From Planctomycetia bacterium (GTDB lineage: Bacteria; Planctomycetota; Planctomycetia; Pirellulales; Thermoguttaceae), in assembly GCA_030527185.1 (NCBI GenBank), contig JAUNBF010000037.1:1-38086 (forward strand): 38,086 nucleotides of DNA. Direction: 5' to 3'. The position numbers and the translations under genes are program-made. This document shows, piece after piece, positions 8,476 to 17,602 of this stretch. Each line of letters begins with the position of its first letter. The stretch's first letter is position 1. The notes below the pieces were generated by a model. It was not told the origin of the DNA, did not search any database, and saw only the letters and a list, made by a program, of their open reading frames with translations.

Positions 8476-11400
8476 ATGTCCTGCAAAACAAATGTCATGA
8501 AAAATTGGGTCTTCGGAATGATTCTCCTGTTAAATGGAGGAATGATCAGTTTCGGGGAAGAGGAGAAATCGGTCATTTCGCAGTGGGAAATCGTGCCGAC
8601 ACCTGTGGTAACGCGGGAGGAGCCAGCCCGAGAACGTGTGGAATGGACGGTAGAGGCCTCGCGGGAAATCCACGGTGTTTCGCTGGAAGTTTACGTGGAT
8701 GAAACGTTGCGAGACGGTCAGGTTTTGGGCGACTTGAAAGCGGGAACGAATTCCGGGAGTATCTTTCTTCCCGTCCCCACGGAAACCGTCCTTTCCCGAT
8801 GGCTTTTGAAGTCGGCGGATGGCAAAATTCTGGCGGAAAAGCGTTTTTTGTGGGAAAAACCCCGACCGTGGACGTTGTATGTGGTCAGTTCGACGCATAC
8901 CGATATTGGGCTGCATAATTCGCAGTACATCCAGCGAAAAATGTCCAGCGACTATATCGACGCGGCGAAAAAACTGGTGGACGAAACTGCCGACTGGCCG
9001 GAAGCGTCGCGGTATCGTTACCTGATGGAAGGGACGTGGTTCTGGGGGAATTATGAACAGGATCGCAGTGAATCGGCAGCCTGGGATGTGGTTCGGAACT
9101 ACCTTCAGAAAAAGAACTTTGGCGTGGGGGCGACTTGCGCGGGAAATCATACGCAGGTATATGGATTGGAGGAAATGTGCCGCAGTGCCTACACGAAACG
9201 GTGGCTGCAAAAACGTTGGGGGCTGGATGTGGACACGATGATCATGTCGGACAACAACGGAATGATTTGGTCGCTGGTGGTACCATACGCGGAGGCGGGG
9301 ATTGAGAATATCTTTTTTTGTCCGAATCAGTGGAATCCACTCCCCTCGACGATCTGGCCGATGAAGGAGATTCCGGGGAAATACTGGAATCCTGAAGCTG
9401 GCGGCGGAGGCAGCCGTGTGGATGTTCGTTGGGATTCGCCACTTCCGATGGTCTTCTGGTGGCAGGGGGCGGATGAAAAAAGTCGTGTTTTGGTCTGGTG
9501 CAGCACACAGTACGGTTTTGGAGGTTACGCATTTGGTATGGAACGAAACGTTCCCCGGCAGAACCTCGAAAGAATCGCGGTATGGACGGGCAAACACTTG
9601 CGTAAGATGGAAAAACGCTATCCCTATGACGTTTGGGTCTTTGCGCATTATGAAGATGATGAATGTCCCAATTTGCGTGTGGCGACGATGGTAAAAGAGT
9701 GGAACGCGAAGTACCGTTGGCCGGAATTTCGGACGGTGGGAGATTTGTCAGAACCATTTCATCTGTTGCGGGAAAAGTTTGCCGAGAAGATTCCGACGCT
9801 GCGTGGCGACATGACCAGTGGCTGGTCGCAACATCCGATTTGTACACCGGAATTGTTGGCGCAGAAATTTGCGGTCGATCGACTTTTGCCGACGGCAGAG
9901 AAACTGGCGACGCTTGCGCGGATTCACGATCCATCGTACCTTTATCCGGCAACCGAATTTCGGCAGGCATGGGAAATGCTGATTTGCAATGACGAACACT
10001 CCTACGGCACCAGTGGCTACCAGGGGCGTCGGGTTTATGAGACCTGGTTGCAACATCGCGACTGGATTGACAAGGCACAGGCAACGGCAGAAAAAGAATC
10101 CGCACGGGCATTGGCGACGCTGGCCGGACAAATTACGGCGGAAGAGGAATCCATGGTGCTGTTCAATCCGACGCTCCATCCGCGAAAAGAGCGAGTGGAA
10201 GTGGCTCTTGCGGATGGTCGGAAAGGGGTTTTCCAGACACCGGAGGTTCCTTCGCTGGGGTACACAACGGTGGGGGTGAAGTCGCTGAAATTAGAGGAAA
10301 AAGGAACACCGCGGGAGGTTTTGGAGGTGCCGACGCTGGAAAACGCGTTTTATCGACTTGTCTTTGCTGCCGATGGTTCGATTCAGAGTCTTTACGACAA
10401 GGAATTACAACAGGAATTGCTGGATACGAAGGCGAAATATCGTGCGAATCAGTTTGTCTATACGCGGGACAATCACAAGACGTTTACCTCACCGCAAAAG
10501 GCTGTTTTTGAAAGAGTTACGGATTCCTGGGGGGAGACAATCGTGGCCCGGATGGAAGACCCGGTTTCCGGGGCGACGATCGTGCAGGAGGTGACACTTC
10601 CCCGGGAGGAAAAACGGATTGAAATCGACAATCGAATGGCGCACGTCCACGATCTTTTCAACCGTAATCGGTATTATCGGTATGGCTACTACGCCTTTCC
10701 ATTCGCGGTGCCGGATTTTGAGTTTCACGCACAGTTAAACGGCTGTATTGCCCAACCGAAAAAGGATGTGACGGGTCACGGGACGGATGTATATCTGGCC
10801 GCACGCGATTTCGTGAGTGTGAACAATCGGGAATTTGGCGTTTCGCTGATTCAGTTGGACAGTCATCTGGTGGAATTTGGGAAAATCAGTCCCGACAAGA
10901 CCGATTTTGGAAAGCCGTTGGCATCGTCGCACATTTACTCATATCTTTTTACAGACTGGTTACAAATGCACACGCCGAGTGGCTCTTGTATTGAACCACG
11001 GTTCCGTTACGTGATTACGTCGCACCGGGGAGATTTTCGCCAGGCCGGGATTTCACGGTTGGCGGATCGAGTCATGCACCCGCTCCTGACGACAACCATT
11101 CCACCGCAATCGGGGAAACTCCCGCCGGAGAAGTGTTTCCTGAAAACCGACGTTCCCAACCTTCGGTTGTTGGTACTGAAACCGAGCGAAACGCCGGGAG
11201 AGGGATACCTTTTCCGCGTCCAGGAGACGGATGGTCTGCCGATTCCTTCCGTTCGGCTGGAGAATGCTCTTTTTGCCGGGCGACATCGGGAATTCACGCG
11301 GTGTACGGTGACGGAAGAGCCACTGGAAAAACTTTCGGCGCTGGAATTTCCGTTGGAAAAATTTGGGAACGCGACCATTCGGATGGAGACTTTCGGCGAT

Positions 11401-12024
11401 TCTCCGGCGGCTCCCGTGTTAAAAACAATGGCCGTGACGGATCATTCTGTGGCACTGGCTTGGCAGGAGGTGGAAAACGCGGTACAATACGCGATATACC
11501 GGGGCACGTTGGCAGAATTCCAGCCAGACGAATATCATCTGGTGGGAACCGTGACGCAACCGCAGTGGAAGGATGAGAATCGGGGACCGAAAGAGACTTA
11601 CTTTTATCGTGCCCAGGCCATTTCCCCCTGTGGCCGTGTGGGAGCCGTTTCCGAGGTTTTGCGGGTACAGACCACGACCGGCAACGCCCCACCCGCACCG
11701 ATTGGTTCGGTATATACCGGCCTGGTGACGATTCCACGGGGTGTGCATGGCGAAAAGCCGGGACAGCTTTATTTGGAATGGGGGCAGAATCGGGAATCGG
11801 ATTTGTCGCATTACGAATTGTACCGGAGCGAAACGAGCGGTTTCACGCCAGACGATTCCACCTTCGTGACCCAAGTCGAACCGGGCATTTATCGCGTTGG
11901 ACGATATGAGGATTCCGGTCTGAAAGTCCACACCCGCTACTACTATCGCGTTCGAGCCATTGATCGGGATGGCCATGCGGGAACGTTCAGCGACGAATTT
12001 TCCGCCATAACAAGAGAGGAATAA
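8476..12024 (+). CDS. Secreted GH38-type alpha-mannosidase with C-terminal fibronectin type III-like modules
   Basis: 1182 residues. Signal peptide about 1-27. The GH38 catalytic region starts near 135 with VSSTHTDIGLH (zinc ligands H141 and D143), followed by EGTWFWGNYEQ, a helical CAGNHTQVYG region and MIMSDNNGMIW, where D259 is the candidate nucleophile; FAHYEDDECPN lies further on. A middle beta-sandwich part (about 600-960) fits the family's C-terminal domains. Two fibronectin-like modules end the protein (about 975-1070 and 1075-1182; VALAWQEVENAVQYAIYRG and LYLEWGQNRESDLSHYELYR). GH38 enzymes remove alpha-linked mannose. The site AGGAG overlaps the stop codon of the GH26 gene, so the two are translated from one mRNA. 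Substrate could be an N-glycan or a decorated mannan. Confidence 0.85.
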   Translation: MSCKTNVMKNWVFGMILLLNGGMISFGEEEKSVISQWEIVPTPVVTREEPARERVEWTVEASREIHGVSLEVYVDETLRDGQVLGDLKAGTNSGSIFLPVPTETVLSRWLLKSADGKILAEKRFLWEKPRPWTLYVVSSTHTDIGLHNSQYIQRKMSSDYIDAAKKLVDETADWPEASRYRYLMEGTWFWGNYEQDRSESAAWDVVRNYLQKKNFGVGATCAGNHTQVYGLEEMCRSAYTKRWLQKRWGLDVDTMIMSDNNGMIWSLVVPYAEAGIENIFFCPNQWNPLPSTIWPMKEIPGKYWNPEAGGGGSRVDVRWDSPLPMVFWWQGADEKSRVLVWCSTQYGFGGYAFGMERNVPRQNLERIAVWTGKHLRKMEKRYPYDVWVFAHYEDDECPNLRVATMVKEWNAKYRWPEFRTVGDLSEPFHLLREKFAEKIPTLRGDMTSGWSQHPICTPELLAQKFAVDRLLPTAEKLATLARIHDPSYLYPATEFRQAWEMLICNDEHSYGTSGYQGRRVYETWLQHRDWIDKAQATAEKESARALATLAGQITAEEESMVLFNPTLHPRKERVEVALADGRKGVFQTPEVPSLGYTTVGVKSLKLEEKGTPREVLEVPTLENAFYRLVFAADGSIQSLYDKELQQELLDTKAKYRANQFVYTRDNHKTFTSPQKAVFERVTDSWGETIVARMEDPVSGATIVQEVTLPREEKRIEIDNRMAHVHDLFNRNRYYRYGYYAFPFAVPDFEFHAQLNGCIAQPKKDVTGHGTDVYLAARDFVSVNNREFGVSLIQLDSHLVEFGKISPDKTDFGKPLASSHIYSYLFTDWLQMHTPSGSCIEPRFRYVITSHRGDFRQAGISRLADRVMHPLLTTTIPPQSGKLPPEKCFLKTDVPNLRLLVLKPSETPGEGYLFRVQETDGLPIPSVRLENALFAGRHREFTRCTVTEEPLEKLSALEFPLEKFGNATIRMETFGDSPAAPVLKTMAVTDHSVALAWQEVENAVQYAIYRGTLAEFQPDEYHLVGTVTQPQWKDENRGPKETYFYRAQAISPCGRVGAVSEVLRVQTTTGNAPPAPIGSVYTGLVTIPRGVHGEKPGQLYLEWGQNRESDLSHYELYRSETSGFTPDDSTFVTQVEPGIYRVGRYEDSGLKVHTRYYYRVRAIDRDGHAGTFSDEFSAITREE

Positions 12025-12028
12025 AAGA

Positions 12029-14263
12029 ATGGTTCATGAGAAAGGAAAAAGGATGCTATTGAAAAAAATGTGGATTGGTGTGGGTGTTCTTTTTCTTCTG
12101 GTGGCGACTTCGCTTCAGGGAGAGGAGGTTGGCTCGAAAACGTATGCCAGCCAGGATTTGACGGCAAACGTGGTGATTCGGAAAGCTGCTTCGGGAGAAG
12201 GTTTTCAATGTTTCCTCCAGGAAGTGGTTGCGAAGGAACCGAATCGGGTCTGGTTTCAGGGAGAGGGGGACCTTTTTCAGTTGCACTTCCGATGGAAAGA
12301 GGAGAAAAATGGGCGGGTTCTGGCCTCGACGAATGCCTGGGAGAAAATCGAGTGGACAGCGGATGGAATTCGGTTGGAAAATCCGTTGGGTGAGTTTCAG
12401 AATCAGGGAATCGTGGTGGAAATCGGGATTCGAGCGGAGAAAGACGTTCCAGGAATCGGTTGGCGGCTGACCGCTTCCGGCTCGTGGGAAATCACGTGGG
12501 AAAATGGCCGGACAGGGGTGATTTCGCTGGCAGGAAACGAGGCGAAAATGACCGCGTTGTTTCCCGATTGCAGTGGAACGCTCTATCCCGACGCAATGAC
12601 GAGCGAAATTTCCTGCGCCGGACGCTATCCCAACCTCAGGACGGTCATGCCGTGGATGGCATTGTGGGAAGATTCGCCGACAGGAAGCGGGTTTTATCTG
12701 GCCGCTCACGATCCGACCGGCGCGGTGAAAGATTTGCGAATGCGTCATCCTGAAAAGGAGAAGAAAATTCGGATGGAAATCCTCTATCCTTTCCCCATAC
12801 CCCTTGAAAAAGAGGGGAAAAATCAGGTTTCGACGACTGGGGAAGTGGTCTGGCGGACGTTGAAACCGGGACAGAATTGGTACGACGCGGCGGTGATTTA
12901 TCGTGACTGGGTGCGTGAAAATGCGTCATGGTATCCTGCCATGGGACCGGAAGGAAGGGTCTCCACGCCGATGTGGCTGAAACGGATGTGCGTTTTGGGA
13001 CGTGTTTTTGGCTTTGCGAAAGATGTCGTCCCGGTTGCGAAGGCATTTCGGGATTTTTGGGATATGCCGGTCGGAATCCATTGGTATCACTGGCACCAGA
13101 TTCCGTTTGACAACGATTATCCGCACTATTTCCCGCCGAAAGAGGGTTTTCGGGAAGGTGTCGCGGAGTTGCAGAAATATGGTTGCTACGTCTTTCCATA
13201 CACCAACGGTCGGCTCTGGGATACGCGGGATCGAGGTTCGGAGGACTGGCAATATTCCACACATGGCAAGCTCGCGGCATGTAAAGACGCGGCAGGAGAA
13301 CCGAGGTTGGAGCGGTATCGCAGTCTGGAATCGGATGGCAGCCGCGTCGTCCTGGCGGGGATGTGTCCCGGTTCGGCAATTTGGAAGGAAAAGCTGACGG
13401 AAAACATTCTTACCGTTGTCAATGAGTATGGTCTCAACGGCGTTTACATGGATCAGATTGGCGCCGTTCCGCCGTATTTGTGCTACGACCGCACGCACGG
13501 CCATCCGTTGGCAGGGGGTTCCTGGTGGATTGAGGAATATCGGAAAGTGTTGGGGGATGCGCGTCGGCAAGTTGCCCCGGAGAAAATTTTTGCCACGGAA
13601 TGCAACGCGGAAATTTATGTCAACCTGGTCGACGCGATGGTCTGTTGGCACGTCGAGGGGAAGCATGTCCCGGCATACGCGGTGGTTTATAGTGGTGTCG
13701 TCTTTCCGTACGGGCGTTCTTACGACAAAAACGCTGCCATGCGGATGAAATGGGCGGACACCCTCGTCAAAGGGGATATTCCCGGCTGGTTCCCGCCTGA
13801 CTTCATGAAGATTCCCGAAATGGCGGAATACCTGAAACCGCTGGTCTATTTCCGCCATCACACGGTAGAATATTTTTACAAGGGAGAACTTTGCCGTCCG
13901 CCGAAATTGACCGGGGAAGTGCCTGTCTGGTCGGAGGATTGGAACGTTTTTGGGAGAAAATCGATCAACACGATGTCCGTGGTGCAGTGTGCCGCCCGCC
14001 GTATTTTGGATTACGATTACGACGCGGCGGGGCGACGTATCTGGAAGTCGGGAAAACCGCGGTCGGCACTGTTGATTTTCACGAATTTTTCCGATGAAAC
14101 GGTGACTTCTCCTGTGGAGATTGACTGGACGGATTTGGGCATTTCGCCTCAAAAACTGGAGCGTGTGGAGCCTGACGGAAAGCGAATTCCCATGACGCTG
14201 GAGGAACTCCGTTCACCGCTGACGTTCCCGGCAGGCAAGACGTGGGGAATTGAGGCACGGTAA
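12029..14263 (+). CDS. Secreted DUF6259-type glycoside hydrolase-like protein
   Basis: 744 residues. A signal peptide follows a short basic start (KKMWIGVGVLFLLVATSLQG). The N-terminal third is a beta-sandwich-like region. From about 300 a TIM-barrel-like part has GIHWYHWHQIPFDNDYPHYF, VNEYGLNGVYMDQIGAVPP and CYDRTHGHPLAGGSWWIEEY, then FATECNAEIYVN. These fit DUF6259 proteins, which look like clan GH-D/GH13-style hydrolases; the Asp in YMDQIG and Glu in ATECNAE are candidate catalytic residues. Substrate unknown. It is the last gene of the mannan operon, starting 4 bases after the GH38 stop; AGAGGA at 12015-12020 supports ATG 12029, but ATG 12053, with AAGGA before it, is also possible. No clear terminator follows; only a hairpin shared with the facing gene is seen. 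Confidence 0.75.
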   Translation: MVHEKGKRMLLKKMWIGVGVLFLLVATSLQGEEVGSKTYASQDLTANVVIRKAASGEGFQCFLQEVVAKEPNRVWFQGEGDLFQLHFRWKEEKNGRVLASTNAWEKIEWTADGIRLENPLGEFQNQGIVVEIGIRAEKDVPGIGWRLTASGSWEITWENGRTGVISLAGNEAKMTALFPDCSGTLYPDAMTSEISCAGRYPNLRTVMPWMALWEDSPTGSGFYLAAHDPTGAVKDLRMRHPEKEKKIRMEILYPFPIPLEKEGKNQVSTTGEVVWRTLKPGQNWYDAAVIYRDWVRENASWYPAMGPEGRVSTPMWLKRMCVLGRVFGFAKDVVPVAKAFRDFWDMPVGIHWYHWHQIPFDNDYPHYFPPKEGFREGVAELQKYGCYVFPYTNGRLWDTRDRGSEDWQYSTHGKLAACKDAAGEPRLERYRSLESDGSRVVLAGMCPGSAIWKEKLTENILTVVNEYGLNGVYMDQIGAVPPYLCYDRTHGHPLAGGSWWIEEYRKVLGDARRQVAPEKIFATECNAEIYVNLVDAMVCWHVEGKHVPAYAVVYSGVVFPYGRSYDKNAAMRMKWADTLVKGDIPGWFPPDFMKIPEMAEYLKPLVYFRHHTVEYFYKGELCRPPKLTGEVPVWSEDWNVFGRKSINTMSVVQCAARRILDYDYDAAGRRIWKSGKPRSALLIFTNFSDETVTSPVEIDWTDLGISPQKLERVEPDGKRIPMTLEELRSPLTFPAGKTWGIEAR

Positions 14264-14268
14264 CGTTT

Positions 14269-14299
14269 CCGCCAAAACTACAATCCCCGTTTCTGGCGG
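14269..14299. terminator. Weak shared hairpin between convergent genes
   Basis: CCGCCAAAAC (14269-14278) can pair with GTTTCTGGCGG (14289-14299) with one bulged base and a 10-base loop. No U-run follows on either strand and the stem reaches into the 3' end of the regulator gene, so it is only a weak candidate for a bidirectional stop. Confidence 0.25.
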
Positions 14300-15447
14300 T
14301 ATTGGCTCATCGTTTTGCCGAATTTTTTCCGAAACAGGGTGGAAAGGTAATACTCGTTCTGGAAACCCGCCAGTCGAGCAATTTCCGAGATGGTAAAGTC
14401 GGTATTCAGCAAAAGATTGCAGACATATTGAAGCCGTACCGAATGAATTTCGTCGAGAACGGTATGTTGCAGGTGTTTCTGGAATTTCTGTTCCAGCGAA
14501 CGGCGGGAAACGTGGAGTTGCTTCACCAGTGTGTTCACGTTAATCCCTGCCGTGGCATAGAGCCGAATCGATTCGAGTGCCTCCCGCAAAAGGGGGTCGT
14601 CGGTCTTCAGATATTCCGTGGAACGACGCTCCACCACACGCAACGGTTGGTAATAGAGTGTGGGAGCTACGGTAAATTTTCCCTGAAGTAATTCGCTCAA
14701 TCGTTGTGCTGCCAGAAAACCACCTCCCGCGTTGTCGACCTGGATGCTGGAGAGCGCCGGATAGGAGGTTTGGCAAATCAACTCGTCGTTATCCACACCG
14801 AGAATGGCGACTTCATTCGGAACGTGAATCCCCACGAGGTAACAGACCTCCAGAACCTGTCGGGCACGAGCGTCCATGGCGGCCATGATTCCGACCGGTT
14901 TGGGGAGTTGCCGTAGCCATTTTTTCAGTTTCGGCAACTCCGCCTTGCGGTCACTTTTTTCTTTTTCTGTCAACGAAGGGTAGATAAAACAGTCTCTCCC
15001 TTTTTCTTTCAGGAACTCCTCAAATCCGTTCCTCCGCGCCAGAGACCAGTTTTTCTGATGGACTTCATCGACGAACGCAAACGATGGCAACTCTTTCAAC
15101 CAGAGGTATTCCGCCCCCATCCTTCCCACCGCGTGATTATCGCAACCGACCAGTCCGTAATGTTTCCATGGCGGCGTCGTTTGCAGGTAGTCCAGAATGA
15201 CAACTGGCAAACCACTGGCGGCCAATTCTTCATTCGTACTCAAATGCGGTACGGAATCGGCAATGATTCCCGCTCCGTCCCATTTGCGAACACGCTGTTC
15301 CCCCAGTCGTTCGCTCATCAGGTGAATCTGCCAGGGACCATGAATCCGTTCGTACTGCATGATTCCCCGTAATTTATCCCGACACGCTGCCAGGGACATC
15401 TGCATCGAAACAAGAATCCGGGGAATTTGGAATCGGGAAGAAAGCAT
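14278..15447 (-). CDS. XylR-like AraC-family regulator with LacI-type sugar-sensing domain
   Basis: 389 residues. The N-terminal 270 or so residues form a periplasmic-binding-protein/LacI-type ligand domain (GAGIIADSVPHLS, YGLVGCDNHAVGRMGAEYL, VAILGVDNDELICQTSYPALSSIQVD). The last 100 form two helix-turn-helix motifs of AraC type (VNTLVKQLHVSRRSLEQKFQ and ISEIARLAGFQNEYYLSTLF). This order matches XylR-type regulators, which bind a sugar and activate catabolic genes. The gene faces the mannan operon, 14 bases from its end. It is the only local candidate for the 22-bp direct-repeat operators found at 17571 and 20140, although nothing proves that link. Whether it also controls the mannan operon is not visible: that promoter lacks the same operator. 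Confidence 0.85.
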   Translation of the reverse strand: MLSSRFQIPRILVSMQMSLAACRDKLRGIMQYERIHGPWQIHLMSERLGEQRVRKWDGAGIIADSVPHLSTNEELAASGLPVVILDYLQTTPPWKHYGLVGCDNHAVGRMGAEYLWLKELPSFAFVDEVHQKNWSLARRNGFEEFLKEKGRDCFIYPSLTEKEKSDRKAELPKLKKWLRQLPKPVGIMAAMDARARQVLEVCYLVGIHVPNEVAILGVDNDELICQTSYPALSSIQVDNAGGGFLAAQRLSELLQGKFTVAPTLYYQPLRVVERRSTEYLKTDDPLLREALESIRLYATAGINVNTLVKQLHVSRRSLEQKFQKHLQHTVLDEIHSVRLQYVCNLLLNTDFTISEIARLAGFQNEYYLSTLFRKKFGKTMSQYRQKRGL

Positions 15448-15508
15448 GGGGTCATGATATAATGATACAATGGTTAATGATTGGGAAGAGAACTGTTATC
15501 ATAACCGA

Positions 15509-16513
15509 TTATTCGGAATAAATCAAGCCTGCTTCGAGAGTGCCGGCGGCGATGGAACCCAGGGCACGCCAGACATCGGGGGAAATGCTGTTGCTGACGA
15601 ACAATACAGAACCGTCGCCACGAACGGCACAGACACCCCCCGGATGGTACGATCGAGCGGTTACATGAAGGTTGGAAGTGGCTGTTTCGCAGTGAAAATC
15701 CAACGCTTCGCCGTAACAGGCCACGCGGTCGTTGACACTGGCGTTGGGAGGATAAATCGTCATGAAAGATTGGCAGCCACGGTCGTCGTTCAAAAATGCC
15801 CCGCGAGAGTCCCGGACATTATCGCCTACCAACGCAACTTCCGACATGAAAACGGTATTGGAAAGCCCGTCACGCACTTCTGAAAGGTACGTTTCCCGAT
15901 TGAAACCAAAGGCGGAACGGAAATATCGGGAAGCGTTGCTGGTTGTGTAAACCGAATTCCCTTCCGGTGGGGCAACGTATCGATTTTCCGTGTCGCCAAA
16001 ACCCCAATTGACGACGTAACTTCCTGAGGCACGCACGGAAATCCCATTCCCCGCAGCCCAATGAACCTGCGACGGGCCGCTGGGACAGTAGTAAATCTCT
16101 AGCGTTTCATACTGAGGGTCGCTGGAAGAGGAACCGATTAACAAACGGTTGGGATCATTCTGCTCCATTATCTGGAACTTGGAATAAAGTGCCATCTGTT
16201 CCAAATAAGGCCAAAGAAAAGGGACGAACGAACATCGTTCCGAAGGCGTCCTGGCATCGGGAAAATTGGTCAAAACGGTGTCGGTACAGTAAGTGTCCGC
16301 GTTTTTTCCATGCCAACTTCCTGCCGGGAAACGCTTCATGGCACTTTCATGATTCAGCATGGCCAAACCCCATTGGCGAATCTTGTTACTACACGACATC
16401 CGCCGAGCCGCTTCCCGTGCCTGCTGCACTGCCGGGAGCAACAACCCTACCAGCATTCCGATAATGGCAATCACCACCAACAATTCCACCAGCGTAAACC
16501 CGGTACGTCTCAT
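15509..16513 (-). CDS. DUF1559 pilin-like surface protein (coupled to a PEP-CTERM gene)
   Basis: 334 residues of the Planctomycetota-specific DUF1559 family. The start carries a type IV pilin/pseudopilin signature ([19 protein letters not shown]) followed by [14 protein letters not shown]. The C-terminal part has the H-x9-DG pattern ([15 protein letters not shown]). Role unknown; probably anchored by its N-terminal helix after prepilin-type processing. ATG 16513 is used because it overlaps the stop of the PEP-CTERM gene by 4 bases (ATGA), a sign of translational coupling. An in-frame upstream ATG at 16588 would give a non-pilin N-terminus. The pair thus forms a unit. The 61 bases between its stop and the regulator's start hold no clear terminator. 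Confidence 0.9.
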   Translation of the reverse strand: MRRTGFTLVELLVVIAIIGMLVGLLLPAVQQAREAARRMSCSNKIRQWGLAMLNHESAMKRFPAGSWHGKNADTYCTDTVLTNFPDARTPSERCSFVPFLWPYLEQMALYSKFQIMEQNDPNRLLIGSSSSDPQYETLEIYYCPSGPSQVHWAAGNGISVRASGSYVVNWGFGDTENRYVAPPEGNSVYTTSNASRYFRSAFGFNRETYLSEVRDGLSNTVFMSEVALVGDNVRDSRGAFLNDDRGCQSFMTIYPPNASVNDRVACYGEALDFHCETATSNLHVTARSYHPGGVCAVRGDGSVLFVSNSISPDVWRALGSIAAGTLEAGLIYSE

Positions 16514-17481
16514 TTCACACCCCCTGTTTCCTGATTCCGTTTTCGCATCCAGCCGTAACCACCCAATCCCAAAACCAGCAACAACCACGTCGCCGGTTCG
16601 GGAACCTGATTCGCGTTTATGGCGTAAAGTTTCAGGCCAAACGCGGACACGTCCGAATAGAAATCTCCGTTATTTCCCACCACAAAGTCGATATACTCGG
16701 AAACCTGAGCGAAACCATCAAAATCGAGCCGATACGCTCCGGTCGCCAGTTGCGCGGCATCCTCAAAAGTCAATTGATTGAAGGTTGCCAATGTTGCCCC
16801 ATCCACCACGATCGAAAAATCAATCCAGCCTCCTTCCGATAAATTTTCCCATGATTGTAGAAATCCGTCGAAATAAATATCCAGAGGAGCTTCTCCGTCA
16901 GGTGTCCAGCGAAATACGAGATTTTCAGGATTGTCCGGCTCTCCATGCCCCGGATTGATTCGAAGCCAGGTTCCTGTGGCTAAATCGGTAAAATTGGTGT
17001 CGTTGGTTCGATTGGAAATTTCGCCGCAAAAGTCATCGGCATTGCTCATCCCATAACCACCGGCAGCATAATTGGCTCCAGTCGCCAACGTCTTGCCAGC
17101 ATGGAGAACCAACGTCGGTTCCGTCGTGTTGACAATGCTGTTGGAGCCATATACCCTCCAATTTCCCATCGCACTTTTCCAGGCAGCATCCTGTGTGTGC
17201 GTCATGTCGGCCTGATAATCGGAAGCGAGATTGGCGGCCATCTGGTAATGCTCGGAAGAATACGATTCTCCTGTCAAAACGACTTTCAACGGGTCGTTGT
17301 CAAACGTGGAAGCATAGCCTGTCCAGGTGCCATACGTTCCTGAAAAGATGGCCTGATCTTCTCCTCCGGCAACGTATTTTTGGTAATCTCGGCTCAAGTC
17401 GGTCAATTCCACCGCCAGGACGGAGGGAACTGCTCCCCAAACACTTCCCACCCAAGCCGCCAACAACAAAACGTATTTCAT
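16510..17481 (-). CDS. PEP-CTERM sorted exported protein
   Basis: 323 residues. Signal peptide about 1-24 ([19 protein letters not shown]). The middle is beta-rich and not recognised; it has motifs such as [20 protein letters not shown] and [20 protein letters not shown]. The C-terminus is a clear PEP-CTERM tail: VPEPATW, a hydrophobic helix ([12 protein letters not shown]) and basic MRKRNQ. Such proteins are exported and processed by exosortase at the cell surface. ATG 17481 is preferred over 17487 because AAGGA (17490-17494) is 8 bases from it and only 2 from the other. It is translated with the downstream DUF1559 gene. A 28-bp operator lies upstream, 5 bases past the GH36 stop. Confidence 0.85.
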   Translation of the reverse strand: MKYVLLLAAWVGSVWGAVPSVLAVELTDLSRDYQKYVAGGEDQAIFSGTYGTWTGYASTFDNDPLKVVLTGESYSSEHYQMAANLASDYQADMTHTQDAAWKSAMGNWRVYGSNSIVNTTEPTLVLHAGKTLATGANYAAGGYGMSNADDFCGEISNRTNDTNFTDLATGTWLRINPGHGEPDNPENLVFRWTPDGEAPLDIYFDGFLQSWENLSEGGWIDFSIVVDGATLATFNQLTFEDAAQLATGAYRLDFDGFAQVSEYIDFVVGNNGDFYSDVSAFGLKLYAINANQVPEPATWLLLVLGLGGYGWMRKRNQETGGVK

Positions 17482-17534
17482 TTCCATATTCCTTTTCTGT
17501 CAGAGTTAAGTTCATACCAACCATATCCTTTTTC

Positions 17535-17563
17535 ATTTTAACCCAAAAAGAAGAAATTGCCAT
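17535..17563 (-). promoter_or_regulatory. Weak promoter of the PEP-CTERM/DUF1559 pair
   Basis: Minus strand: -35 ATGGCA (17558-17563), a 17-base spacer and -10 TAAAAT (17535-17540). The -35 matches the consensus in four of six positions, so it probably needs an activator. The operator described next sits 7 bases upstream of the -35 box. The leader would be about 47 bases. Confidence 0.5.
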
Positions 17564-17570
17564 TCTATTT

Positions 17571-17598
17571 TGCGCAAAAGTTTTTTTAAATTTGCGCA
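17571..17598 (-). promoter_or_regulatory. 22-bp-period operator, copy A (upstream of the PEP-CTERM pair)
   Basis: Two TGCGCA half-sites (17571-17576 and 17593-17598) whose starts are 22 bp apart, separated by an A/T tract with runs of seven T and three A. Read on the minus strand each half-site is TGCGCAAA, so it is a direct repeat; because TGCGCA is palindromic it is also an inverted repeat. 25 of 28 positions equal copy B at 20140-20167. It starts 5 bases after the GH36 stop codon. Confidence 0.65.
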
Positions 17599-17602
17599 GG
17601 GA

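Noticed and set aside
17571..17598. Operator copy A as a rho-independent terminator of GH36.
   Set aside because: It can form a stem, but there is no U-run on either strand, and copy B, which is upstream of a gene, keeps the spacer sequence rather than the pairing.
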